The notes beneath the pieces were generated by a model that worked only from the letters and a program-made list of their open reading frames with translations, did no database searches and was not told the DNA's origin. Below are positions 1-7,595 of a stretch of DNA of 64,000 nucleotides, piece after piece (positions within the stretch are counted from its first letter, which is position 1; each line of letters starts with the position of its first letter). A program made the position numbers and the translations under genes. Location: NCBI GenBank assembly GCA_964512225.1, contig CAZEKB010000021.1:1-64000 (forward strand), in the 5' to 3' direction. The stretch comes from CAZEKB01 sp964512225. GTDB taxonomy: Bacteria; Myxococcota_A; UBA796; UBA9615.

Positions 1-90
1 GCGTCGTCGTCGTCCACGGCGTCGTCGTCGTCCACGGCGTCGTCGTCGTCGGTCGCGTCGTCGTCGTCCGAGGCGTCGTCGTCGTCCACG
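1..90. repeat. 18-bp tandem repeat, five copies
   Basis: Five consecutive 18-bp units (1-18, 19-36, 37-54, 55-72, 73-90) share the core gcgtcgtcgtcgtc and vary only in the last four bases. On the minus strand each unit encodes four Asp codons (GAC) and two small residues. The array begins at the window edge and may be longer. Since the unit is a multiple of three, copy-number change would lengthen or shorten the linker without breaking the frame. Confidence 0.9.
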
Positions 91-182
91 GCGTCGGACC
101 GGGGGCAGGCGGGCAGCCCGATCGCGACGCCGAAGCCGATCGCGGTCAGGAGGACGAAGAGAGAGAGGTGTCGCCGATGCAT
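1..182 (-). CDS. Asp-repeat lipoprotein, N-terminal fragment
   Basis: This gene runs off the window start, so only the first 60 residues are visible. The ATG at 182 opens a signal peptide with a hydrophobic core at about residues 7-22 and a lipobox LPAC, giving a predicted lipidated Cys26. Directly after it come five units of DDDD plus two small residues (AV, AS, AT), encoded by an 18-bp tandem repeat. The visible part contains no enzymatic domain, so the function is unknown. The product should be exported and lipid-anchored, with the acidic repeat as a flexible spacer. No convincing ribosome binding site is seen upstream of the ATG. Confidence 0.75.
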   Translation of the reverse strand, partial: MHRRHLSLFVLLTAIGFGVAIGLPACPRSDAVDDDDASDDDDATDDDDAVDDDDAVDDDD

Positions 183-234
183 GACCGGGAGGATAAGCCC
201 ACGCTCGGCCCCACGCCCTGTCGTCCCCCGGCCG

Positions 235-465
235 TCACGACCCGGGCCGCGCCCAGGACATGTCCCGACGCACGGCCCCGGGCTTCGCCGACTCCATCTC
301 CGCCCCGGGCGCCCACGCGTCGGGGGCCCAGACGCCGCCGTCCTCGTGCCAGCGCCACTTGAACGACGCCCAGCCCAGCTTCACCCACAGCTCGTCCCCC
401 GGACGACCGTCCGGCAGGGGGGCGTCGCGCGTCGCGGTCCAGGTCAGCTTGGAGAGGCGGCTCAT
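235..465 (-). CDS. small Trp-rich protein, unknown
   Basis: A 76-residue protein starting at the ATG whose first base is 465. It has eight tryptophans (residues 9, 27, 32, 37, 39, 46, 51, 71), no signal peptide and no membrane segment. The central segment around residues 25-45 (ELWVKLGWASFKWRW) looks like alternating beta strands of a small single domain. I do not recognise the family. It lies between two lipoprotein genes on the same strand but is separated from each by about 45-50 bp. The high tryptophan content and its consistent frame support a real gene; a function cannot be given. Confidence 0.55.
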   Translation of the reverse strand: MSRLSKLTWTATRDAPLPDGRPGDELWVKLGWASFKWRWHEDGGVWAPDAWAPGAEMESAKPGAVRRDMSWARPGS

Positions 466-509
466 GCACGGAGCATGGCACGCGAAAGCGACGCGACGAC
501 CGAGTACGC

Positions 510-1607
510 TCAGGGCACGGCGTAGACCTCGACCTCGATGTTCGGCCAGTCGGTGTCGGACGTGATCGCCACGTTGTTCGTGCCGTCGCGGTCGACTCGG
601 CGCAGGTTCCAGCGCCCCGAGTCGAGCTCGGCGCGGTGATAGAAGCTCAGCCACGTGCCGTCCGGAGCCCAACGGGGCACGGTGCTGATCGTATCGGCCG
701 GGGCGAGGACCCGCGGCGTCCCCCCGGCGACGGCGACCGCGCGGATGTCCCACGGGTTCCAGGGGATGAGCCACGACGTGCTCTCGTACGCGATCTCGAG
801 GCCGTCGGGGGAGTACTGGGGGTCTGCGTCCCGGCGGTCGTCGAACGTGAGTCGCTGCTCGTCCGTCCCGTCGACGTTCATGGTGTGGACCTCCCAGCCC
901 GTGGCGTCGAAGAGCGACCCCGTCCAGTCCTCGGGGTGGGCGACGAACACGATCCGGGTCCCGTCGGGGGAGAAGGCCGGGTCGGAGTAGGTCGTGTACC
1001 GCGTGCTGATCGCCGCCCCGCCGGTCCCGTCGGCGGCGGTGATCCAGACCTGCCACCGTCCCCCCGTGGGGCGCGCCGCCATGACGAGGGACGCGCTGTC
1101 GGGCGACCAGTTCGCCACCCCCTGCTCCGCCCAGTCGTACGCCCCGCCGCCGCCGACGTCGATCAGCAGGGTCTCGTCGCTCCCGTCGAGGTTCATCGAC
1201 CACAGGGCCGCCTGCTCGTAGGCGGCGTAGTCCGTGCCTTGGGGGGAGCGATAGAAGACGACGCGGGAGCCGTCGGGAGCGACCCGCGGCCACCAGGACT
1301 CCCACGCGGCGTCGAAGGTCAGCTGGACGAGGTCGCCGCCCTCGAGGTCCGACGTGTAGATCTGCCAGTTGCCGGACCTCTTCGATACGAAGACCAACCG
1401 CAGCTCGGGCACCCCCGCGTCGTCGTCGTCCGCGGACCCGGAGTCGTCGTCGTCGTTCGCGTCGTCGTCGTCGTTCGCGTCGTCGTCGTCGGGCGTCGCG
1501 GAGTCGTCGTCGTCCGCGGGGACGTCGTCGTCGGGCGGGGCGACGACGGGCGCCGGACAGCCGAGGCAGAGCAGGGTCGCGAGGACCACGAGGTCCGGAT
1601 GCTGCAT
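510..1607 (-). CDS. PD40 (TolB-like) beta-propeller lipoprotein
   Basis: A 365-residue predicted lipoprotein. The signal peptide ends in the lipobox CLGC with Cys17 as the lipid-attachment residue. Residues about 25-67 form an acidic linker of repeated DDDD blocks. From about residue 70 onward there are repeated WD40-like/PD40 motifs of the TolB C-terminal type: S-x-W-x-I-Y near 80, then several SPDG(T/S)R/L-I-V/A-F/Y elements (for example FSPDGTRIVF and YSPDGLEIAY). Each makes one blade, suggesting a five- or six-bladed propeller. Such proteins serve as periplasmic or surface protein-interaction scaffolds. It is not the canonical TolB, because the TolB N-terminal domain is replaced by the Asp linker. 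Confidence 0.85.
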   Translation of the reverse strand: MQHPDLVVLATLLCLGCPAPVVAPPDDDVPADDDDSATPDDDDANDDDDANDDDDSGSADDDDAGVPELRLVFVSKRSGNWQIYTSDLEGGDLVQLTFDAAWESWWPRVAPDGSRVVFYRSPQGTDYAAYEQAALWSMNLDGSDETLLIDVGGGGAYDWAEQGVANWSPDSASLVMAARPTGGRWQVWITAADGTGGAAISTRYTTYSDPAFSPDGTRIVFVAHPEDWTGSLFDATGWEVHTMNVDGTDEQRLTFDDRRDADPQYSPDGLEIAYESTSWLIPWNPWDIRAVAVAGGTPRVLAPADTISTVPRWAPDGTWLSFYHRAELDSGRWNLRRVDRDGTNNVAITSDTDWPNIEVEVYAVP

Positions 1608-1690
1608 GGAGGCAGCCTACATCTCGACCCCGGACCGACCGCACATGGGCACATCGGTGGTCGCGGGCGGGATTCCGACTAACCTGCGGC

Positions 1691-2029
1691 ATGGCCATCG
1701 AAGACCTCGCGCGGCGGCAGCTGGCCGCCTACAACGCGTCGGACCTGGACGGGTTCGTCGCCTGCTACCACGAAGACGTCGTCGTGCTGAACGCCGGCGA
1801 CGAGGTGCTGCGGGGGCGCGAGGCGTTCCGGGAGAGGTACCGGAACATGTTCGAGAATCTCGAGTTCGAGGGCGTGGTCCCGCAGCGGCTTCACCACGGC
1901 GCGCACTGCGTCGACCTCGAGCACTATTGGCGCTTGGACCCGGCCACGGGGGAGCGCGTGGAGGGGACGGTCCTGGTGCGCTACCGGGAGCGCGACGGCC
2001 TCATCGGGCTCGTGCAGTTCCTCCGCTGA
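1691..2029 (+). CDS. SnoaL-like / NTF2-fold protein
   Basis: A 112-residue single-domain protein of the NTF2-like SnoaL fold. The N-terminal helix (LARRQLAAYNASDLDGFVAC) followed by YHEDVVV, then GREAFRERYRNMFE, and the closing strand YRERDGLIGLVQFLR are the typical pattern of this superfamily. Members bind small hydrophobic ligands or act as isomerases, hydrolases or immunity-type proteins, so the family alone does not give a substrate. It is cytosolic with no signal. It ends one base before the end of the convergent M28 peptidase gene, leaving no room for a separate terminator. Confidence 0.8.
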   Translation: MAIEDLARRQLAAYNASDLDGFVACYHEDVVVLNAGDEVLRGREAFRERYRNMFENLEFEGVVPQRLHHGAHCVDLEHYWRLDPATGERVEGTVLVRYRERDGLIGLVQFLR

Positions 2030-3025
2030 TCACTCGGCCAGGAGCCGCGCCGCGGTGGCCGCCGCGGCGGCGCGGACCACGTCGACGGCGAACCCGAGGT
2101 CCAGTCGGTCGAGGTCGTCCCGGCCGTCGCCGCAGTGGTAGCCCGGGTACCGGAAGTTCGCGGTGTCCGTGACCATCACTCCCGGCGCCCCCGCCGCCCA
2201 GAACGCCGCGTGGTCCGATCGACTGAGGTCCCGCAGCGCGGACGACAGCAGCAGCGACTCGGGCACGTCCACCCGGATCGCTCGGAGCGTCGACGGCGCG
2301 TGCTTCACGAACGCCTTCGACCAGGGCCGGGCGGACGGATCCGCGACCAGGCCGATGAAGTCGCCGCGGTTCCCCCGCCCCGCGATGCGCGCGACCGCCC
2401 CGGGGAATACCAGGCCGAAGCCGCGGGGCAGCTGCTGGGACCCCTTCGCGTCGTCCTTGTAGCCGATCATCTCCAGGGACACGCCCACCTCCAGGGCCTC
2501 CCCCGCCGCGACCGCCCGGTTCACCCAGGCCTGCGACCCGATCATCCCCCGCTCCTCTTCGTCCCAGCAGGCCACGACCAGGTCCTGGGCCCAGGCCCCC
2601 GCGGCCAGCGCCCGCGCCACCCCGAGCGCCCCCGCCGTACCGCTCGCGTTGTCGTCCGCGCCCGCGCAGCCCTCCGTGGAGTCGTAGTGCGCGGACACGA
2701 CGACGGCGCGCGCCCCGACCGACCCCGGCTTCGTCCCCACGACGTTCGTGCCGGTGCCGTAGTCGTGCATCTCGACGTCGAAGCCGAGCCCCGTCAGGAC
2801 GGTCCGACAGTGCTCGCGCGCCGCCGCGTGTCCCGGTGTCCCCGGCGACCGCTCCCCCACCAGGAGCGCGAGATCGGCCTCGTAGGCCTCGCCGTCGACG
2901 CAACCCGCCGCGCCCCCCGGATCCTGCGGCGGACACACCACCATCCCGGTCGTCGCCGAGCCGTCCGCGGACGGCGACGGGACGTGCAGGACCACGAGCA
3001 GGATCACCAGGGCCGGACGGAGCAT
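2030..3025 (-). CDS. exported M28-family zinc aminopeptidase
   Basis: About 331 residues, with a Sec-type signal peptide (MLRPALVILLVVLHVPSP). The M28 zinc-peptidase signature is complete: AHYDS (first His ligand), GADDNASG (bridging Asp), CWDEEERG (catalytic Glu and Glu ligand), an Asp later in the chain, and a final His in RYPGYHCG. M28 enzymes remove N-terminal residues from peptides and need two zinc ions, so a periplasmic or secreted peptide-degrading role is likely. I chose the ATG at 3025 because the signal peptide starts there. An in-frame GTG at 3040, preceded by GGGGATGA, would add five residues and cannot be excluded. Confidence 0.87.
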   Translation of the reverse strand: MLRPALVILLVVLHVPSPSADGSATTGMVVCPPQDPGGAAGCVDGEAYEADLALLVGERSPGTPGHAAAREHCRTVLTGLGFDVEMHDYGTGTNVVGTKPGSVGARAVVVSAHYDSTEGCAGADDNASGTAGALGVARALAAGAWAQDLVVACWDEEERGMIGSQAWVNRAVAAGEALEVGVSLEMIGYKDDAKGSQQLPRGFGLVFPGAVARIAGRGNRGDFIGLVADPSARPWSKAFVKHAPSTLRAIRVDVPESLLLSSALRDLSRSDHAAFWAAGAPGVMVTDTANFRYPGYHCGDGRDDLDRLDLGFAVDVVRAAAAATAARLLAE

Positions 3026-3066
3026 CCGTGGATCATGCACTCATCCCCGGAAGCTAGATTGCGCCC

Positions 3067-3447
3067 ATGCTCACCGGCTCGAACCTCGTCGCCTTCGCCC
3101 CCACCGTCGACCTGGCGGTCTCCACTCCGTTCTACGAGGACGTGCTCGGCCTCAAGCGGGTGGCCGAAGATCCGTTCGCCATCACCTTCGACGCCGCCGG
3201 CACCACCCTCCGACTCACGAAGACCATCGGCTACACCCCCCAGCCCTTCACGGTGCTCGGCTGGTGGGTCGACGACGTGGTCGCCAAGGCCGCCGAGCTC
3301 GCCGCCGCGGGGATCACCCTCGAGCGCTACCCCGGCCTCGACCACGACGAGCAGGGGCTCTGGGCGCCGCCGGGCAGCCGCGTCAAGGTCGGCTGGTTCA
3401 AGGACCCCGACGGCAATACGCTGTCCGTGACGGGCTTCGACGGCTGA
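3067..3447 (+). CDS. VOC-family (glyoxalase fold) protein
   Basis: A 126-residue vicinal-oxygen-chelate protein with paired beta-alpha-beta-beta-beta modules. The first begins VAFAPTVDLAVSTPFYEDVLGL, and the second ends WFKDPDGNTLSVTGF, the standard C-terminal closing motif with its metal-ligand region. Members include lyases, dioxygenases and resistance proteins acting on small molecules; the substrate is unknown here. It is cytosolic, with no signal peptide. It lies divergently from the M28 peptidase and 43 bp upstream of the asparaginase gene. Confidence 0.85.
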   Translation: MLTGSNLVAFAPTVDLAVSTPFYEDVLGLKRVAEDPFAITFDAAGTTLRLTKTIGYTPQPFTVLGWWVDDVVAKAAELAAAGITLERYPGLDHDEQGLWAPPGSRVKVGWFKDPDGNTLSVTGFDG

Positions 3448-3490
3448 TGCAACCGCCGCCCCCGACGTGCAGCCGGCGCCCCGCGTCGGC

Positions 3491-4462
3491 ATGATGCGCG
3501 CGATGCGGCGGAGATCCTTCCTTCAAAGCGCGGGCCTGTTGGTCCTGACGACCGCGGGCAGCGTGCGCGCGGCGCCGGGGGTGACGGTGCCGATCGTGGC
3601 GTCCACCTGGAGCTCCGGCGTGGCGGCGAACGCCGAGGCCATGCGGATCCTCGCCGCGGGCGGCACGCCCCTGGACGCGGCGGAGGCGGGCGTGAAGACC
3701 GCCGAGGCGAACCCGAACGATACGAGCATCGGCTACGGGGGCATGCCCAACCGGGACGGCGTCGTGCAGCTCGACGCGGCGATCTGCGACGGGGATACGC
3801 TCGACGCGGGCTCCGTCGCGGCCCTCGAGGGCATCAAGCACCCCGTGTCCGTGGCCCGGCGCGTCCTGCACGACACCCCCCACGTCCTGCTCGTGGGGGC
3901 GGGGGCCAAGGCCTTCGCGCTCGACCGGGGCTTCCCCGAAGAGAACCTGCTCACCCCGAGGGCCGAGGCCGCGTGGAAGGAGTGGAGGGCGCAGGAGGAG
4001 CGCGCCGCTCCGCACCCGGCGAACGTCGGCCACGACACGATCGGCCTCGTCGCCCGCGCCGCGAACGGCTCGATGGCGGCGGCCTGCACCACCTCCGGCC
4101 TCGCCTGGAAGCTGCCCGGGCGCGTCGGCGACTCGCCCCTCGTGGGGCACGGCCTCTACTGCGACAGCAAGGCGGGCGGCGCGGCCGCCACGGGCGTGGG
4201 CGAAGAGGTCATCAAGGTCGCGGGCTCGTACCAGGTGGTCGAGTTCATGCGGCAGGGCATGGACCCGTCGGAGGCCGTCGCCCGCGTCATCGAGCGGATC
4301 GTCGCCCGGGACCCCGCCAACGCCACGAAGATGGCCGCCTTCGTGGCCGTCCGCGCGGACGGCGTGGTGGGCTACGGGACGATGGGCACCGAGTTCGAGG
4401 TCGCCCTCACCATCGGCGACGCCGCCGAGCTGGTGAAGCTGAAGCCGACCTACCCCCGCTGA
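3491..4462 (+). CDS. exported N4-(beta-N-acetylglucosaminyl)-L-asparaginase-like Ntn hydrolase
   Basis: About 323 residues. The N-terminus MMRAMRRRSFLQSAGLLVL carries a twin-arginine-type signal (RRRSFLQ), implying export of a folded protein. The body is a type-2 asparaginase/glycosylasparaginase. The autocleavage site is HDTIGLV, with the nucleophile Thr near residue 183 freed at the new N-terminus of the beta subunit. Other family marks are SIGYGGMPN near the front, and GHGLYCDSKAGGAAATGVGE after the nucleophile. The reaction is hydrolysis of glycosylasparagine or isoaspartyl bonds. ATGs at 3491, 3494 and 3503 are all possible starts; a GTG at 3467 would lengthen the signal region unnecessarily. 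Confidence 0.87.
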   Translation: MMRAMRRRSFLQSAGLLVLTTAGSVRAAPGVTVPIVASTWSSGVAANAEAMRILAAGGTPLDAAEAGVKTAEANPNDTSIGYGGMPNRDGVVQLDAAICDGDTLDAGSVAALEGIKHPVSVARRVLHDTPHVLLVGAGAKAFALDRGFPEENLLTPRAEAAWKEWRAQEERAAPHPANVGHDTIGLVARAANGSMAAACTTSGLAWKLPGRVGDSPLVGHGLYCDSKAGGAAATGVGEEVIKVAGSYQVVEFMRQGMDPSEAVARVIERIVARDPANATKMAAFVAVRADGVVGYGTMGTEFEVALTIGDAAELVKLKPTYPR

Positions 4463-4507
4463 GCCCGTGAGCGACCTCCCTGCCCCCGCCCGCCGAGCGG
4501 TCGTTCG

Positions 4508-4567
4508 GACAAGATCGGGCAGGCGGACCGCATCATCGACTGGGCCGCCGGCCGCGTCTTCAAGTAG
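4508..4567 (+). other. short in-frame coding-like remnant
   Basis: In the 165-bp gap between the asparaginase and aminotransferase genes, one frame reads DKIGQADRIIDWAAGRVFK then TAG. It looks like the end of a real protein rather than random high-GC translation, but no start codon with a sensible N-terminus precedes it in frame. It may be the decayed 3' end of a lost gene. Nothing else is seen in this gap. Confidence 0.25.
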
Positions 4568-4627
4568 CCCCGGGCGTCAGGTAGGTTCCTCGGATCGCGC
4601 GACCTGCCGTCGCCCCCCGGAACCGCC

Positions 4628-5827
4628 ATGCCCACGACCGTCGATCCGCCCGAGGTGACATCCCTCTCCCTGGTCCTGCCCGCCGAGCCGATGCTGCTCA
4701 TGGGGGCGGGCCCGGTCCCGATCCCGAGCGCGGTGGCCCAGGCGAACAGCGTGGTCATCAACCACCTCGGCCCCACGATGAGCCGCGTCGTCGACGGCCT
4801 CAAGCTCATGGCGCGCTACGCGTTCCAGACCGAATCGGAGCGCATCCTCGGGGTGGCCGGGCCCGCGTCGTCGGCGATGGAGATGGCGGTCGGCAACCTG
4901 ACCTGGCCGGGCCGGCGCGTGCTCGCGCTCGTCACGGGCACCTTCTCCGCCCGCCTGAGCGAGATGGCGCGCTGCGTGGGCGCCCACGTCACCGTCGTCG
5001 AGGCCCCGACCGCGACCCCGGTCACCGAAGCGATGGTCGCGGGCGCGCTCGACGCGGGCCGGTTCGACGTGGTGACGATGGTCCAGGGCGAGACGTCCTG
5101 CGGCGTCCTCAACGTCGAGCTGCCCGCCATCGCGCGGCGCGTGAAGGAGCACGGCGCGCTCCTCATCGTCGACGCCGTCTGCACCCTGACGACCATGCCG
5201 CTGCGCATGGACGAGTGGGGCATCGACGTGTGCGTCACCGGCGGCCAGAAGGGTCTGTCGTCCATCCCCGGCGTGTCGCTGATCGCCTTCTCCGAGGCGG
5301 CCTGGGAGGTCGTGCAGACGCGCCCCCGGCCGATGCCGCACTGGTGCCTCGACGCCCGGCGGGCCTGGAGGTTCTGGGGCGAGCACGGCTATCACTACAC
5401 CGCCCCCGTGCCCGGAATCCTCGCCCTCTACCAGGCGCTCCGGCTCATCTGCATCGAGACGCTCCAGGTCCGCTTCGACCGCCACGTCCACCACTCCCTG
5501 GCCCTCCAGGCGGGGCTCGAGGCGATGGGGCTGAAACTCTTCGTGCCGCCGGAGTACCGCCTGAACTCCGTCGTGGCGATCCACCGCCCCGAGGACGTCG
5601 ACACCGGGGCCGTCCGGGCCCACATGGCCGACGCGTTCGGGGTGGAGATCGCGGGCGCCTTCGGGCTCCCCGTGATCCGCATCGGGCAGATGGGCGAGCA
5701 GTGCCGCGCCCCGAACCTCTTCCACGTGCTCTATGCCCTCGGGGAGAGCTTCCGCCGGCACGGCCTTCAGCTCGACGTCTCCACCGGCATGTCGGCCCTG
5801 GAGAAGGCGTTGGAACGCGACCTCTGA
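4628..5827 (+). CDS. class V aminotransferase, alanine-glyoxylate type
   Basis: A 399-residue PLP enzyme of fold type I, class V. The N-terminal phosphate-binding region AGPASSAMEMAVGNL is followed by the cofactor Asp in IVDAVCTL. The Schiff-base lysine is in VTGGQKGLSSIPGV at about residue 207. The alanine/serine-glyoxylate aminotransferase-like family also includes serine-pyruvate and 2-aminoethylphosphonate enzymes, so transamination is confident and the exact amino donor is not. The start at 4628 fits the usual family length. It is followed after 19 bp by the DUF2277 gene, so these may share a transcript. Confidence 0.88.
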   Translation: MPTTVDPPEVTSLSLVLPAEPMLLMGAGPVPIPSAVAQANSVVINHLGPTMSRVVDGLKLMARYAFQTESERILGVAGPASSAMEMAVGNLTWPGRRVLALVTGTFSARLSEMARCVGAHVTVVEAPTATPVTEAMVAGALDAGRFDVVTMVQGETSCGVLNVELPAIARRVKEHGALLIVDAVCTLTTMPLRMDEWGIDVCVTGGQKGLSSIPGVSLIAFSEAAWEVVQTRPRPMPHWCLDARRAWRFWGEHGYHYTAPVPGILALYQALRLICIETLQVRFDRHVHHSLALQAGLEAMGLKLFVPPEYRLNSVVAIHRPEDVDTGAVRAHMADAFGVEIAGAFGLPVIRIGQMGEQCRAPNLFHVLYALGESFRRHGLQLDVSTGMSALEKALERDL

Positions 5828-5846
5828 GGCCGTCTATGCTCCGGGC

Positions 5847-6161
5847 ATGTGCCGGAACATCCGAACGCTCCACAACTTCGCTCCCCCCGCCACGCCCGAG
5901 GAGATCCGGGCGGCTGCGCTGCAGTACGTCCGCAAGATCAGCGGCACGCGGGCCCCGTCGAAGGCCAACGTCGACGCCTTCGACCACGCGGTCGACGCCG
6001 TGACCGAGGCTTCGGAGCTGCTGCTGTCGCGCCTCGTCGCCCGGACGCCCCCCAAGGACCGCGAGGTGGAGGCGGCGAAGGCCCGAGCCAAGCGAGCCAA
6101 GAGCGTCGCGCGCCAGGAGGCGAAGCTCCTGGCGGCGCACGGGGTCGAGGTGGCGCCGTGA
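5847..6161 (+). CDS. DUF2277 family protein
   Basis: A 104-residue protein that begins with the diagnostic MCRNIRTLHNF motif of DUF2277, followed by PPATPEEIRAAALQYVRKIS and a helical segment with SKANVDAFDHAV. The C-terminal third is lysine- and alanine-rich and probably a charged helix. The start ATG at 5847 is fixed by the family motif. The stop codon overlaps the GTG of the following phosphatase gene by four bases, which suggests translational coupling. The biochemical role of DUF2277 is not known to me; it is often a small cytosolic protein. Confidence 0.85.
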   Translation: MCRNIRTLHNFAPPATPEEIRAAALQYVRKISGTRAPSKANVDAFDHAVDAVTEASELLLSRLVARTPPKDREVEAAKARAKRAKSVARQEAKLLAAHGVEVAP

Positions 6162-6949
6162 GCGCGTCGGCCGCGGAGCTGGGCGAGCTCCTGGGGCTCG
6201 CCATCGATGCCGCCGAGGCCGGGGGGAAGGTCACCCTCGCGCACTTCCGATCGAATCGGCTGGGGGTCGACATCAAGGGCGACGGCTCCCCCGTCACCAT
6301 CGCGGACCGGGGCTCGGAGCGGGCGATCCGCGCGCTGCTCGGTGAGCGCACCCCCGGCATCGACATCCTGGGCGAAGAGGAGGGGCTCGACGGCGGCGAC
6401 TCCCCCCTGCGCTGGGTGGTCGACCCCATCGACGGCACCGTCTCCTTCACCCGGGGGATCCCCTGCTACGGCGTCCTCGTGGGGCTCCGGGAGACGGCGA
6501 CCGACCGCGGCCTCGTGGGCGTGATCCACCTCCCCGCCCTGGGCGAGACCTACGCCGCCGCCCGCGGCCTGGGCGCACACTGCGGGGACCTCCGCCTCTC
6601 GCTCGAACCCGGCGTGCCCGCGGGCCGACCGGGGCCGATCCTGTCCGCGGGCGACCCCGCGCAGTTCACCGCCGGCGGCGTCCCCGACGACTACGCCCGC
6701 CTCTCCGGATTCAGCGGCTACTTCCGCGGCTACGCCGACTGCTTCGGCCAAGCGCTCGCCCTCCGGGGGGCGATCGACGCGCACGTCGACCCCGGGCTCA
6801 GCCCCTGGGACCTGGGACCCACCGACGTCCTCTTCGAAGAGGCCGGGGGCGCCTACCACTGTCGACCGAGCGCGAAGGCGGGCAGCTTCGACGCGGTCGT
6901 CGGTCGCAAGGACGTGGTCGCCGACGTCGTCGGGCGGCTGGGGTGGTGA
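6158..6949 (+). CDS. inositol monophosphatase-family phosphatase
   Basis: A 263-residue Mg2+-dependent sugar/inositol phosphatase of the IMPase superfamily. The metal-binding motifs are present: GEEEG near residue 71 and WVVDPIDGTVSF near 87-98. The C-terminal metal Asp region is PWDLGPTDVLFEEAGG. Sequence alone does not separate inositol-1-phosphatase, histidinol-phosphatase and 3'-phosphoadenosine nucleotidase activities. The start is a GTG overlapping the DUF2277 stop codon by four bases, which I prefer over longer upstream options because it begins at the family N-terminal helix (ELGELLGLAIDAAEAGGKV). Confidence 0.87.
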   Translation: MSASAAELGELLGLAIDAAEAGGKVTLAHFRSNRLGVDIKGDGSPVTIADRGSERAIRALLGERTPGIDILGEEEGLDGGDSPLRWVVDPIDGTVSFTRGIPCYGVLVGLRETATDRGLVGVIHLPALGETYAAARGLGAHCGDLRLSLEPGVPAGRPGPILSAGDPAQFTAGGVPDDYARLSGFSGYFRGYADCFGQALALRGAIDAHVDPGLSPWDLGPTDVLFEEAGGAYHCRPSAKAGSFDAVVGRKDVVADVVGRLGW

Positions 6950-6955
6950 CCGAGT

Positions 6956-7537
6956 TCAGCGCCAGGGGGGCGTGGTCAGCGCCTTGAGCAGGCGATCGTC
7001 CGCGGCCTTGCGGCGGGCCTCGACGGCCGACCGCTGAGCCGACGCGACGGGCAGGTTCGGGCGCACCGCGGAGCGGGCTCCGGCGCCGCTCGCGGCGGGC
7101 CCGCCCGGCAGGGCGTCCAGCTCCCACTCCGTGCTGGGCGTGACCAGGTCCGGGTCGATGGCCGGCGGCTCGTCGCCCCACGGCGGGACCGAGGGATCCG
7201 GCGGGTCGAGCAAGGCGGCGAGGATGCCGTTGCGCTCCTCGGTCGTGGGCCCGCCCCGGCGGACGTCGCCGCCCGCCCCGAACTCGAGCCCGACGGCCTG
7301 GGGCGGAGGCGTGCCCTTCAGGTAGGCGAGGTAGCGCTCCTCGCGGCGGGGGCTCGACAGGATGGAGAAGGCCTCGTCGAGCTTCGCGCACAGCGCGTCC
7401 GCGTCGACGGTGCGGAGGTCCCGACGCAGCGCCTCCACCCGGTCCCGCTTCATGCGCCAGGCGCGCGCGACGGTGGTGCGATCCGCGCGCGGCGGGACCT
7501 CGAGAACTTCGTAGAGATCGGGTGTCGTGACGGCCAC
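6956..7537 (-). CDS. J-domain-like protein lacking HPD
   Basis: A 193-residue cytosolic protein from a GTG start at 7537. Residues about 7-75 resemble a J domain: DLYEVLEVPPRADRTTVARA matches helix I/II, and LDEAFSILSSPRREERYLAY matches helix III of DnaJ-like proteins. The HPD tripeptide needed to stimulate Hsp70 ATPase is absent (the loop reads RDRVEALRRDLRTVDAD). The rest is low-complexity, Pro/Gly/Ala-rich, with a basic C-terminus. It is therefore a J-like interaction module rather than a normal co-chaperone. It ends six bases from the convergent phosphatase gene. Confidence 0.6.
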   Translation of the reverse strand: MAVTTPDLYEVLEVPPRADRTTVARAWRMKRDRVEALRRDLRTVDADALCAKLDEAFSILSSPRREERYLAYLKGTPPPQAVGLEFGAGGDVRRGGPTTEERNGILAALLDPPDPSVPPWGDEPPAIDPDLVTPSTEWELDALPGGPAASGAGARSAVRPNLPVASAQRSAVEARRKAADDRLLKALTTPPWR

Positions 7538-7595
7538 TGGATCCAGGGCGCAGCGTAGCGGTTTCGAGGGATCTTGGGGACCTCTGGTTCGAGGT

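Noticed and set aside
1..1535. CRISPR-like array from the regular gtc repeats
   Set aside because: The repeats are in-frame coding units without spacers, encode Asp runs, and lie within lipoprotein genes.
510..1607. Canonical TolB of the Tol-Pal system
   Set aside because: The TolB N-terminal domain is absent, no tolQRA or pal genes are adjacent, and an Asp linker replaces it.
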